From positions 1 to 55,000 of the forward strand of contig NW_005434662.1 in assembly GCF_000315625.1 (NCBI RefSeq): a DNA stretch of 55,000 nucleotides, written 5' to 3'. The position numbers were made by a program, and so were the translations under genes. The stretch is from Guillardia theta CCMP2712. Its lineage: Eukaryota > Cryptophyceae > Pyrenomonadales > Geminigeraceae. Positions 1 through 10,115 of the stretch are shown here, one piece after another (within the stretch, counting starts at the first letter, position 1; the number at the start of each line of letters is the position of its first letter). The notes below the pieces were generated by a model that searched no databases, was not told the DNA's origin, and was given only the letters and a program-made list of their open reading frames with translations.

Positions 1-20
1 GCGCCTGCCGAAAATAACGT

Positions 21-146
21 AAACCCTAAACCCTAAACCCTAAACCCTAAACCCTAAACCCTAAACCCTAAACCCTAAACCCTAAACCCTAAACCCTAAA
101 CCCTAAACCCTAAAACCCTAAACCCTAAACCCTAAACCCTAAACCC
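21..146. repeat. Telomere repeat array (CCCTAAA)n
   Basis: About 18 head-to-tail CCCTAAA units with one CCCTAAAA variant near position 115. The C-rich strand reads 5'->3' at the left edge, which is the orientation expected for a left chromosome end. TTTAGGG is the telomere type of plants and many algae. The first 20 bases before the array are not telomeric and may be an assembly or cloning remnant. Confidence 0.97.
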
Positions 147-1145
147 TCTTCTTCCAATTTCGCAATTCTCTATTCAATGCCAATGACTGCAACGATTCAC
201 AAGTCGATTCTTTACACCTGGCATGCAAGAGTTCAGCGATCTGGATCTCTAACGGCCCCATCCTTTCGTGTGCTCCCACAACACCTTGAATACTATCCTT
301 GAGATTCTTAAACAGTAGCTTGATTTTGTCCACGTTCCTCCAGAAGGCTTCTTCAGACTCAAGTGGCTGTTTCGCTAGCGCTCTGAGCTGATCTCTCCCT
401 TCGTCCTCACGGTAAGCTCGATAAGCTCAGCTCCACTTCGTTGCTTCACATTCCAGCGTACCAGTGCCAAAGTTTTGAAGAATGCCAAAGGATAGTTGCC
501 TCCTCCTGACATCTGCCACTCTATGTCGAAATCATCCTTTAGCTTAACTCGAAAATAACTGTTCGTGCTTACAAGTACCTCAGCAATATCCTCAAATAAG
601 ACTTCCACCTCTTGTCGATCAGCTGAGGATCTGAACAACCTCGGTGATATTTGGTACTTGTGTGGAGAGAAAACCACAGATGAATCGAGTGGATTACCCA
701 TCTCTCCATCCTCTGAAGCACCATCAATCACATCCTCGCTGGCTGCGATTGCCTCCTCCTCGAATTTTCCTCGCAACTTCTTAAACTTGTCAAGAGCATC
801 CTTGAATTTCTTCCCATTCTTCCAAATGTACCCAGCATGCAGAAACAACGCCGTGACCTGAATCTTCCACTCCAGCGAAGAGAATTTTTCTAGACCTTCT
901 GGAGACGACTCCCACATTTCATGAAATTCTCCAACAAACGATCCAGTCTCGTCAATCGGAAACAAGTCCAACAGTTTTAAGAAACAAGCCCCAAGATTCG
1001 GACGAAAACGACTCATGGCACCTGAGAAAGGAAGGAACAGGTCCTCGAGTTTTTCCTTGGAGGTAACCTTCCCATGCTTCAGCTTGTCGACCTGAACATC
1101 ACCATGGCTTCGTTTCAACTCCTCTTGCAGATCTGGCATGCTCAT
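139..1145 (-). CDS. Subtelomeric hypothetical protein ending inside the telomere
   Basis: I do not recognise a family. The main exon runs from an ATG at 1145 (the frame stays open to 1265 without an ATG) to 411. A 44-nt intron at 410-367 (GTGAGG...ACAG) joins it in phase to a second exon, 366-139. The joint bridges what otherwise looks like a frameshift and yields a continuous Leu/Lys/Glu-rich, probably helical protein of about 320 residues. The last sense codons (NWKKRV) run straight into the telomere array and the stop TAG is supplied by the repeat (GGTTTAGGG on the minus strand). The gene was therefore probably cut by a chromosome break healed with telomere repeats. The middle holds an acidic, low-complexity segment. 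A weak resemblance to the protein encoded at 2206-3087 (a stretch of V..L.E.IA..L..V....D pattern) suggests one subtelomeric family; this is tentative. Confidence 0.6.
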
Positions 1146-1329
1146 GATCGTTAACTTGGAGTTACCAATACCGTTCCAAAAAAAATGAGTAACAGCGTAC
1201 AGTACAACAACCAGGAGCCTTAAAGAGCCTTCAAACTCGTTGTCGATTCGACGCACAAAGACCAAGAGTCCTCAAACTCGTTGTCCTTGGAATCTTATCG
1301 TAGAGTCTTTTTGTATTCCTTTGTTCGTG

Positions 1330-1359
1330 AATACAAAAAGAAAATTTTCTTTTTGTATT
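1330..1359. repeat. Perfect 30-bp palindrome
   Basis: Arms AATACAAAAAGAAAA and its exact reverse complement meet without a loop. The left arm also pairs with a 12-nt stretch at 1307-1318 (CTTTTTGTATTC against GAATACAAAAAG at 1329-1340, loop of 10), so three mutually complementary arms lie within 53 bp. The sequence is AT-rich and could cruciform; no function is evident. Confidence 0.9.
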
Positions 1360-1591
1360 GGAATCAATTCCTGACTCCTAGAGTCTGTGCACAGATGAAT
1401 GACTAGTAGAACAGCTCAACAGCTGACTGATAAGCCCAAAGACCAAGACTCACAGATGATGTGCGCACGAAGACACCAATGACTTTCACAGCCAACCAAA
1501 CACCTCAGATAACTCAGATCAACTTCCCAACAATCTCCAGCACTTTATTCCCAACACTCGTAGCAGCAAGACCAACCAAACAGCTCAGCTG

Positions 1592-1622
1592 TTAGGGTTT
1601 AGGGTTTAGGGTTTAGGGTTTA
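1592..1622. repeat. Interstitial telomere repeats, inverted (TTTAGGG)4
   Basis: Four to five TTTAGGG units in the orientation opposite to the terminal array. The segment 147-1591 therefore has outward-facing telomere repeats on both sides, like a small chromosome fragment fused to this end. Confidence 0.93.
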
Positions 1623-2049
1623 AGTTCCCTTCACACACCACCGCCTTACTTCGGACCACTGTACGAGTGCTGCCTCTTCGACAGCCGGCGCCTCTTGATT
1701 CCTCCGGCGCCGCCTCAGCTTCCCCAGGCTCCAACCAACCGGATCTTCTAAGTCACAGACTAAGCTCCAGCCCACTAGCTTGGACCTGCAGGCTTCACTT
1801 GGTTCACAACCTGATTAGACGCATCCCTTGAACTTATCGCGTCTGAAAGAACTTCTGAGAGGTTTGTCAGAACCCAAGTTCTTACAATTAGATTGCTAGA
1901 ATGTTGCTCGGCCTCGTTGTGGGCTTTTGCAATTTGATCCTAGTCTAAAGAGGCGCTCGAGCACTGGGAGTACACGGCCTACAATGCGAACCCTGCTTCT
2001 GAGGCGTCTTTCTACTTTCTACTTCTGCTATCTTCTCTTGGCTTCCTCA

Positions 2050-2341
2050 GCCTCAGTCAGGAGAGTTGCCTCTCCTCACCTTGGCCTTCGGTCGCCACCT
2101 ACTCTACCTCCCTTCAGCTTCCTCAGCCTCAGTCCGAGAAGAGTTGCCTCTCCTCACCTTGGCCTTCGGTCGCCTCCTACCTTCTCTCCTTACCTTGAGC
2201 TCAGCTCAAGCTCGGTACGGGCTCGCCCCGTCTTCTTCCTCGCCCTCGCCTTGCTCTTCTTTCATGTCTTCCTCTTCTTCGCCATCTTCCCTCATCTCCA
2301 CCCGCAGTCGGTCCTTCTTGTCCACCTTCAGCGAGCAGGCC
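2050..2341. repeat. Subtelomeric duplicated block, copy A
   Basis: About 290 bp that recurs with a few substitutions and small indels at 3171-3467 in the same orientation. Each copy contains two internal sub-repeats beginning CCTCAGTC(A/C)G(A)G and ends at GCGAGCAGGCC. Copy A covers the 3' end of the minus-strand gene 2206-3087; copy B lies upstream of that gene. Confidence 0.88.
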
Positions 2342-3087
2342 AGCACATGCATCTCTGCGAATTTACTCAGTGCTATGAACAGGAAGCTAAGAGATCGACG
2401 CTTTATGTCGTCGCTCTCCGCCTCCTGCTCAAGCTCAGCAGCTGCCGTTGCCCGTGGCGAGAACGCGCTGCCCCTCCTTGCCTTCTTGCTCTCTCCTTGC
2501 ACGCGAGTCCAGCGCTTGCTCTGCAGCCACTTCCCCAGCTTCTCCTTGAGCGCGTTGCGTCCCACTCCCTGCTCCTCTGGCGTCTTCGCCCACTCTCCCA
2601 GCGACATGAACTCCAGGCTCCCCGGAGAGTAGAACGTGTCGTGGAGGTTGCCAACGGCCTTGTCCAGGACCAGCTTGATCGGCTCGCTCGTCCCCGCCTC
2701 GTTCAAAGAAGTTGCATCTTCGATGACTGCTGACAGCTCGCTGACGAGCTGCATGTCCTCTTGGCTTGACGGAGATGCTGCCTCCATTGTGATCCTCTCC
2801 AGGTCTGTGAACTCCAGCCACTCTCCCTCGCTCTCCTCCTGTCGCTGCGCTGCGTCGCTGGTGCCCCGCTGACCAGCCGCCTCAGGCTCCTTGTCGAAGC
2901 CGACTGCTTCGAGCTTGGTTGCTGCGCCTTCGAGATAGAAGGGCAGCTCCTTCATCATGCATCGAGCATCCTCCGTGGAGCCGAGGAGGATGCATAGCTT
3001 GGACCCGTTCCAGGACTTGGTGTTCAAATCCTCCTCCATGTCGATGCCTTCAACTTTGATCTCGAGCCTGTTAGCGATCTCCAACAA
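2206..3087 (-). CDS. Subtelomeric hypothetical protein with acidic tail
   Basis: A 293-codon frame with no family I recognise. It starts with a mixed alpha/beta-looking segment, has a Glu/Ala-rich centre, a basic patch (SKRWTRVQ...KKARRG) near residue 200, and ends in a run dominated by Glu, Asp, Met and Lys. No ATG opens the frame; it remains open upstream to about 3130, so the 5' end is missing or lies in an unplaced exon. The upstream edge abuts a short interstitial telomere repeat (3157-3169) and a second copy of the gene's own 3' end. The locus looks like a rearranged, possibly non-functional subtelomeric gene. Confidence 0.45.
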   Translation of the reverse strand: MLEIANRLEIKVEGIDMEEDLNTKSWNGSKLCILLGSTEDARCMMKELPFYLEGAATKLEAVGFDKEPEAAGQRGTSDAAQRQEESEGEWLEFTDLERITMEAASPSSQEDMQLVSELSAVIEDATSLNEAGTSEPIKLVLDKAVGNLHDTFYSPGSLEFMSLGEWAKTPEEQGVGRNALKEKLGKWLQSKRWTRVQGESKKARRGSAFSPRATAAAELEQEAESDDIKRRSLSFLFIALSKFAEMHVLACSLKVDKKDRLRVEMREDGEEEEDMKEEQGEGEEEDGASPYRA

Positions 3088-3156
3088 GACTCTCTTGACT
3101 CTTGCGATGGACGTGTTGCCGCCGTTCAGTGCACAGCCCCTCCATCTCCTTCCTCG

Positions 3157-3169
3157 CCCTAAACCCTAA
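3157..3169. repeat. Two-unit interstitial telomere repeat
   Basis: CCCTAAACCCTAA, in terminal-array orientation, exactly where duplicated block B begins. It looks like a junction scar. Confidence 0.75.
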
Positions 3170-3170
3170 G

Positions 3171-3467
3171 CCTCAGTCAGGAGAGTTGCCTCTCCTCACC
3201 TTGCCAGTTGGCCTTCGGTCGCCACCTACTCCTCCTCCCTTCAGCTTCCTCAGCCTCAGTCAGGAGAGTAGCCTCTCCTCACCTTGGCTTTCGGTTGCCT
3301 CCTACCTTCTCTCCTTACCTGGAGCCCAGCTCAAGCTCGGTACGGGCTCGTCCCGTCTCCTTCCTCGCCCTCGCCTTGCTCTTCTTTCATGTCTTCCTCT
3401 TCTTCGCCATCTTCCCTCATCTCCACCCGCAGTCGGCCCTTCTTGTCCACCTTCAGCGAGCAGGCCA
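3171..3467. repeat. Subtelomeric duplicated block, copy B
   Basis: Partner of 2050-2341. It carries a second, truncated copy of the acidic-tail coding end of the neighbouring gene on the minus strand. Similarity stops at AGCAGGCCA, after which unrelated GC-rich sequence follows. Confidence 0.88.
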
Positions 3468-4033
3468 TGCTATCTCCTTCGTGTGCTTTGCGCCATGGGA
3501 GGGGGAGGAGACTCGGCGGGCTGCAGTCGGCACTCCGCTCTCCCTACACGCCGCTGATCCCAGTCCCCCGCGGGGCAGGATACTCGCCAGTCAGGAGGTT
3601 TAGTAGACGGTAGCCCGGCCTGTCGGGGGAGGCCCGGGATAGGCGGCTCACCAGTCTGGCAGGAGGCGGGGAAGCTTGTCACGCCCCCGTCACGGTGCAG
3701 CCTATCATCAGGCTCGCCAGTCAGGAGGCGGAGTAGCATTTGCTACCCATTTTTGAACCACCCCTTCAATACAGCTTTACCAAAACCCTTCTGTCGTGAA
3801 AGAAGTTGATAATGAGAAACAATCTCATCATTACTAATCAGATGGGAGAGAAGCACACGCCGGGGGTTGTTGCTTGCGCAGCAAGTCCAATTCATCCCTC
3901 AGGGGACTGAACTGCTTCTTCACGAACCAGATGCCTTGAGCTACGTTGACTGTGAGGGACGTAAATCTAAACACTGAGAGGCAAGCAAAGGTAGAATATT
4001 TAACTGCATTTCTTCGATCGATCTGCTTGTGCA
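3468..4033. other. GC-rich spacer with short degenerate repeats
   Basis: Holds several imperfect copies of a CGCCAGTCAGGAGG-like word (3585, 3648, 3714) embedded in GC-rich sequence, then ordinary sequence. No gene seen. Confidence 0.5.
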
Positions 4034-4177
4034 GGTTATCTTCTTCGTGTTTTAGAAAGTTGATCGTCTACAAGCCTCGGCGGCAGATCAGAGAGACCAG
4101 AAGATGTACGACGACTGCTGGAAGGACTTGCTATCCCGGGAGGAAACTCAGCAGCTCCTGAGCTCCCTCAAAATCTT
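4034..4177 (+). pseudogene. Inverted fragment of the neighbouring membrane-protein gene
   Basis: About 143 bp match, with few differences, positions 5299-5441 of the gene on the opposite strand (from the last membrane span into the cytosolic loop, ...IVYK.RRQIR...). An indel after RRQIR shifts the frame and both ends are cut, so it cannot code for a useful product. It is a duplicated and inverted gene relic. Confidence 0.85.
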
Positions 4178-4223
4178 TTGATGACTTATGAGTTCCAACG
4201 GGTAGAAACAGAGCAAAGAGAGT

Positions 4224-4313
4224 CAAGCGAGAGGATTGAAGGAAGGGACGTGGGAAGGGAAAGACAATCAAGCAAGAGGATTGAAGGAAGGGACGTGGGA
4301 AGGGAAAGATTTA
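4224..4313. repeat. 45-bp tandem duplication, purine-rich
   Basis: Two nearly identical 45-bp units (CAAGC.AGAGGATTGAAGG...) side by side. Together with the inverted gene fragment they mark the edge of the subtelomeric rearrangement zone. The rest of 4314-4556 is AT-rich and featureless. Confidence 0.85.
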
Positions 4314-4556
4314 AAAGGCAGCAGAAAACGAAGAAGAGTAGATTGCAATTGATGAGAACGATGAGGAGGGATGTGGCTTGATCACAGCATCACTGAGATG
4401 CTTTTCGCATCTTTTTGTTGCTGATTTTATGCTTTTTTCGTTCCACTTTGATTTTATTTCAATTACCTCAAAACTTCACAAATCGGGCGAATCTTCATGA
4501 GAGCACACCTTTGTTCTCCCTTCATGCACTTGATTCATTTGTATCACCTCCATTCT

Positions 4557-7500
4557 CTACTCACATCGTGAGTTTCTAAAGATCACGTATCTCTTGTGCC
4601 CCTCCGCTGATTTCAGTGCCGCGAACTCTTCCAGCAGCAGCTGCAGCTCGCAGACGTGCCCAGCTACCCCCCACCTCTTCGCCCCCTCGTGGATCACCCG
4701 CAAGTTTATCCCCACGTCCCTGTAGCCTCCCGACGTCGACGCGTCGTAGTCCGGGTCGAGCCGGTTCTTGATCCTCACCACCTCCACTTCCGGGTCTTTG
4801 ATGATGACCTCCACGCACTCGACAAGCTGCCGCAGCTCTTTGAACACGATCGTCTGACGGACCACGTCTGTGAGCTTCAAGACTCTCCCAAAGTAAGACC
4901 TGACGAGCTTCTCGATGGCTCGGTTAGCGTTCTTGATGGACGCCCACTTGACCTGCGACGCCTTTTCTGCCTCCTCTGCGCACTCCCTCCAGCGAATTAG
5001 ATCCCCCTCCATTCCCTGAAAGTGTCCGTCGCTCGCCTCCGCCCAGGACTGCACTTTGCTCAAGAACATTGGCTCCAGCAAGATCGCCTGCGCGTACAGC
5101 TGGTCGAGGGACTCAATCTCCCTGTCCTGCTTCATAATCGTCCGCTTTGACCGCGTCAAGTACGTCCTAGCAAAGCTGCTGTTCTTTTGTCTCCTCAACA
5201 CGCTCGACAGCGGGTCAAGAATCGTAAGCTCCACCTCGCACAAGGCATCGAAGATCTTCAACTGCAGCGCTGGCTGCGGCCTTACCCGCCCGCATGTGAT
5301 CTTGAGGGAGCTCAGGAGCTGCTGAGTTTCCTCCCGGGATAGCAAGTCCTTCCAGCAGTCGTCGTACATCTTCTGGTCTCCTCTGATCTGCCGCCGAGAC
5401 TTGTAGACGATGAACCTTCTGTTCAACACGAAGAAGATAACCAGAGCAAGCAAGACTAGGCTGCTCAACCCGATGTCTGACTCCTTGAGCTTGGACGCGT
5501 CCCAATAGTATTGAGCCAGAGGAGGCAGGAAGGCTGAGATCGTGCAGTAGACGACGAAGGCCTTGAGCATGTAGCGCTCCTGGAACTGAACCACAAGACC
5601 CACCCACACGTCGAGCACTCCCCATGCGATGAAGAAGTCTCTCCGATTGGCATACAGAGACTCGGGGGACAAAGCAGCAAAGATCTCAAAAAGTCCGACA
5701 AGGTGGAACGCAGAGGTAAACAAGAGCTTTGCGAGCTGAACCTTCCCAAGCCGGGCGAAGATTGCGGCTCCTAGACAGCATATGCTCTGCAGCATCGCCA
5801 TGAGGAATATGCAAGTCGCTTGCCAGGTGAAGCGCAAGTCAACAAGAAGAGACTCGTCAGCACGAGGCAAAAAGTCTGATTGACAAAGAGGCAACAAAGG
5901 GAAAAGTTTGCAGCTTACTGAAGGAGGAATGACATATTTCCATTCCTTTCTGTCAACCGCCACGTCCTCAACGCCCTCTTCAGTCAGGTAGTGGAATGTG
6001 AGCGCATCTGTCTTGAGGTACGACATGAGCGCCGGAGTCAGCTTGATTTTGAAACCATTGGGATAGACCACATGAGGGAACGTGAAGAAGACCTTGTTCG
6101 CGACTGTCACGGATGAAGTCCAGTTGTACATCTGACAAGAATCTCTGACGAGGAGAAAGTCTTCTATCCTCACGCTATGGTCTTTGATAGAGATGTTCAT
6201 GTTCTTGTACCCTTCAAATGTGAACCTGGCATGCCTAACAGGTAAAACATGATTGGTGAAGATTAAATTCAACCGAAAGTTGTTGCTGTAAAGAATGATA
6301 AATCCGATCCCCGCAAGCAGCAGCAGCAGCTGAAACAAAGTCTTGTGCAGAACGTTCTTCAGCGGGTGTGACGAATACAGAATGCTCGTTGTATCAGCTT
6401 TCGACACGCCATGACCAGAAGATGTCAGGTATCTGTCCAGAATATTGCCGGGATACATGCTCTTGTAGATAAGCAGCGAAATGTCGGATTTCTCCTGCGC
6501 GAGAGACTTTGAGTAACCCATGGAGCTTGACATGTGGGTAGGAAGCAATGTCGCCGACGACGTCGACGACCGTCTCCTCCTGTCCTGATTTCTCTCTGTT
6601 TGCTCGTTCCCCCTCATAACTTCCGTCTCTTGTGATTGCCTGAAACGAAGAACGGTCTTCATCGACAAATACAACGCATGATGCTGCGAGTCTATAAGAG
6701 CATGGAGCGATTGTACCGCCAGTCTCAGCTCGCAGACGTGCCCAGCTACCCCCCACCTCTTCGCCCCCTCGTGGATCACCCGCAAGTTTATCCCCACGTC
6801 CCTGTAGCCTCCCGACGTCGACGCGTCGTAGTCCGGGTCGAGCCGGTTCTTGATCCTCACCACCTCCACTTCCGGGTCTTTGATGATGACCTCCACGCAC
6901 TCGACAAGCTGCCGCAGCTCTTTGAACACGATCGTCTGACGGACCACGTCTGTGAGTTTCGACGTGTCGCCATTGCACAACAGCAAAATCTTCTCGATGG
7001 CTCGGTTAGCGTTCTTGATGGACGCCCATTTGATTCGAGAAAGCTTGGAGCTGTCGTCCTTGCAGTCTCGCCATCGAAGGTAGTGCTTCCTCTTTGCCGA
7101 CGGGATGTTCATGAGAAAATATCCGTCGCTCGCCTCCGCCCAGGACTGTACCTTACTCAAGAACATGGGTGACACAAGTACCGCCTGAGAATACAGCTGG
7201 TCTAGATCCTTGCCCTCACACTCCCGCGCGTACTGAACTATCATGCTCGGCTGTGACGACGACGGAAGGGTAGATGTCGAAGAAGACAGCAGGGACTGTC
7301 TTCTCAGCCATGTGATCGAGGTTCCCCCCCCATCTCCTTCTACTTCTTCTTGAGACATTGTTGATTTAACCTGAGCCCGGCAGACAGCCTCCTTGAGCTC
7401 CTGTACCGCATTGAGCTCTCTCAGCTGCCTCCACTCCTCGTCGAATTGCTCTCCGAGGCCCGCTGCCTTGTTCATCATCCGCCTCCGAATCCCCTCTCGC

Positions 7501-8479
7501 AATCCAAGCAACGTCGCAAAGAAAACAAAGATGGCAAGGCACTTGTACGGTACCGTCGAGCTTGCAGCGATGCTGATGATTCGAATGAGCGACCCCACCG
7601 CTATCAGCTCAATAGTATATGCTTCCCATCGGATCAAAGGCAGGGGAAAAATCAACAAGTCCTGCCAATACAAAGTTCAATCAACATCCTTGACAACTGC
7701 CTCTGTCTCACCGTAAGCATGGCGATCAAGAACACATACCATGCGGTCCCCATCACCGTCCTTTCGCGTGCGGTGAGCATCATCTGTATAAACACACACA
7801 AGTTGCAAGCCGCATCTATCAGTCCACCCACCATGATGATCTGCAGGCAAACAAGACAGCTTGAGCAATCAAAATCACTGCCCACACAACTTCTCACCTG
7901 CTTGACTAGCCTCACACTCACCATGCTCAACATTCCTGCAGCCATAGCAATCACACCAACAAGGAAGTTGGTGAACACCTCCAAGAACGACTCCCAACCA
8001 CATGCTAGCTTTCCTGTTTCCGTCATGTCTGCCATGGAAAACTGTCGCACTCTCTCCTCAATCAGGTACGCGAAATACCCCGACCCGTGCACCTCCTTTA
8101 CCTTGAGCGCTATTGCAACAATCCAAGCAAACCCCCCGGCACCGAGCAAGAAGCGAAACCCAGTGAGCGCCATCGCTGCTGAGATCGGATCTTGTGAGAA
8201 GAGAACAAGCTTTGGCCTCTTCTGGTATATGACATTCTTGTTGAGGCTTCGCTGCATGTTGTCTCCTGGCAGCTGAGTGTACATTCGGACGAAGTCGGAA
8301 GTAAAATCTTGTCGTTGATCCCAGTAATCTTTCAAATCTACCGGGGAGATGAGAACTGGAGTGGAGTCCGATTGGATTGCCACGGATACTTCCATGTCTT
8401 CATCGCGGATCGAGCCAGCAGAGCCGCTGATGTCTTCAGCAATCATTCCTACTTCGGGAGAAACCTGATTGCTTTCCAT
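4557..8479 (-). CDS. Multi-span membrane protein with two RelA/SpoT-like domains
   Basis: Three exons (8479-7898, 7840-7712, 7661-4557) joined by 57- and 50-nt GT-AG introns give 1,271 residues. The first ~310 residues hold about six hydrophobic spans. A cytosolic domain follows (about 389-551), then a span, a ~150-residue probable lumenal or extracellular domain, four to five more spans, and a second copy of the cytosolic domain (about 1089-1260). Each cytosolic copy shows TDVVRQTIVF, then VVRIKNRLD, GGYRDVGINL and HVCELQL. This order resembles the RelA/SpoT nucleotidyltransferase fold (R.K, GYR, E.Q). That assignment is from memory of motifs and is tentative; catalytic activity is not claimed. 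The two copies share 231 identical bases, pointing to recent gene conversion. It could be a membrane receptor or channel with nucleotide-linked cytosolic domains. An inverted piece of it sits 0.4 kb downstream. Confidence 0.8.
4644..4874 (-). repeat. Intragenic identical repeat, copy 2
   Basis: 231 bp identical base for base to 6726-6956. It encodes the core of the second RelA/SpoT-like domain. Flanking parts of the two domains have diverged in protein sequence. Confidence 0.9.
6726..6956 (-). repeat. Intragenic identical rep­eat, copy 1
   Basis: Partner of 4644-4874, within the first RelA/SpoT-like domain. A further identical patch of about 38 bp lies just outside each copy (4903-4940 and 6991-7028 region). 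Confidence 0.9.
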
Positions 8480-10115
8480 CGTATTTCGAAGTTGAGTGTG
8501 TCGATCTTTGTTACAAACTTGTATTCGTCGCCTACTCGAGGTTCTTTCTTCCGGCCTTCTTCCTTTTCTTTCCTCTCCTTTTCTCTCTTCGCCACCTCCC
8601 CCCTATCTCACTCTTCTCTCTTTCCCCCTCTTCTCCTATTCTCTCCCAATCTGTCTCTGCTCTGTTCTTTCCTCACTGCTACCCTCCGAGCATCTGGTCT
8701 CCTGCCCCTCCTCAGATCGTCTGTCCAAATGGAGAGGAGGGTACATTCTTAGTAAAGGGGCTAAAACATTGTACACTTAATAATGCTTTACTAGTAGAAT
8801 GATACTTGGCTGCGAGGAGTCCGCAGTGGTAATCTGAAAAAAAACAATATCCGATCCATCGTATTGACAGTCGCGGAGGGAGAGAGTACCCCTACTTGTG
8901 TGGCGTCAAAGTAGTTTTTAAAAAGGCACGAGTGACTAGCGCAGCGCCGAAGTGGCTAAAATCTTACTAATAAAACAATATATTTGTAGCACTTGTGTAA
9001 TAAAAATATCCTGGCACGGCAGTTATTATTATTAATAAAAGTAAAAGCATCACTCGAGGTCTTTCCAACTTTAGTTAACCTGGAGAAAGGGGTTTTAAGA
9101 TCTAGGTTAAATGCAGGTGACCCTAGCTAAAGATTCCAGTTATCAATTTGTACCACAACGATTGCTTTTTTTAAACTGTCAACGATTTGTTCCATCGATG
9201 CATTCATGCGGTTGCCATGCTATCCAGAAAGAATGCAGATCTGATGCGTATGCGAAGGTTGCGTTGCTGTCATATGAGATTCCAGCTGTCAATGCAGGAA
9301 ATCAACAACATGAAACGTACAGTATGAAATCTTTTATTGCATGAACTTCCTAAATTCAAGCAAATGCTCACAATATTTGTGTACCCTTCAGGATTCATGT
9401 CTCCGATCCATGGTGACCGCAGATGAACTCACTGGAATCTGCTTGGCTTGACACATGCACAGGAAGCGGTGACGTTAGCCCGTTGGAATATCCTCTTCAC
9501 CTCTGCCTGTTCTTGAACATATGCATGATACTATGGAAAGATGCTGTATGTTAATCATATGTACCGTTGAACATTACATTTGGATTCGTTATCATTGTCC
9601 TCGTTGAACACACAACAGGAAAGCTTTCAGTAACACAATCTTGCTGTCTCAGGATGATAGTTGATGTTATGTTGTCAGTCAGATGGAGAGAAAGAGGTAC
9701 ACGAGAAGGAAGTCGGACGAGGCTGCGCACGCCATGCAGTGTACGCTATGTGGAACGCCCTGCCAGGGCGCCGCTCGTCGGCTTTTACCGAGATATCGAA
9801 ACGTTGCGATTTAACCATTCAAAAACGCTATTCAGGCCCTGAGAATAGTAGTGACATAGTGGACCAAGTTAAGTAAACCTTTAGTACCTACGGATTCAGA
9901 GCTTCCAGACTCGAGGCTCTCTCGAGTGTCCGACAGGGTCAAGCCGGGTTGATTATACTCGTACGAAATTTAACTTAACCTGACTAAAGATATCACCGTG
10001 ATGACGGATGATTATTGAATTATCCTTTTTTAAAATGAGCACCTACCAACCAAGCCTGGCCTGGCACTCCAACACCCGTAGCAGCAAGACTGACCAACTT
10101 TGAAATAGGCTCCAG

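Larger units (their letters stand above)
1266..2205. other. Subtelomeric intergenic stretch
   Basis: Between the first two subtelomeric genes. It holds the palindrome, the inverted interstitial telomere repeats and the start of the duplicated block. Reading frames at 1927-2733 on the plus strand are pyrimidine-rich shadows of the minus-strand gene and its duplicate. I see no further gene. Confidence 0.5.

Noticed and set aside
360-411. Apparent frameshift in the first subtelomeric gene
   Set aside because: A 44-nt GT-AG intron of the usual length joins the two frames in phase, so no mutation is needed.
2066-3603. Long Ser/Pro/Leu-rich frames on the plus strand
   Set aside because: They are shadows of the minus-strand acidic-tail gene and its duplicated block.
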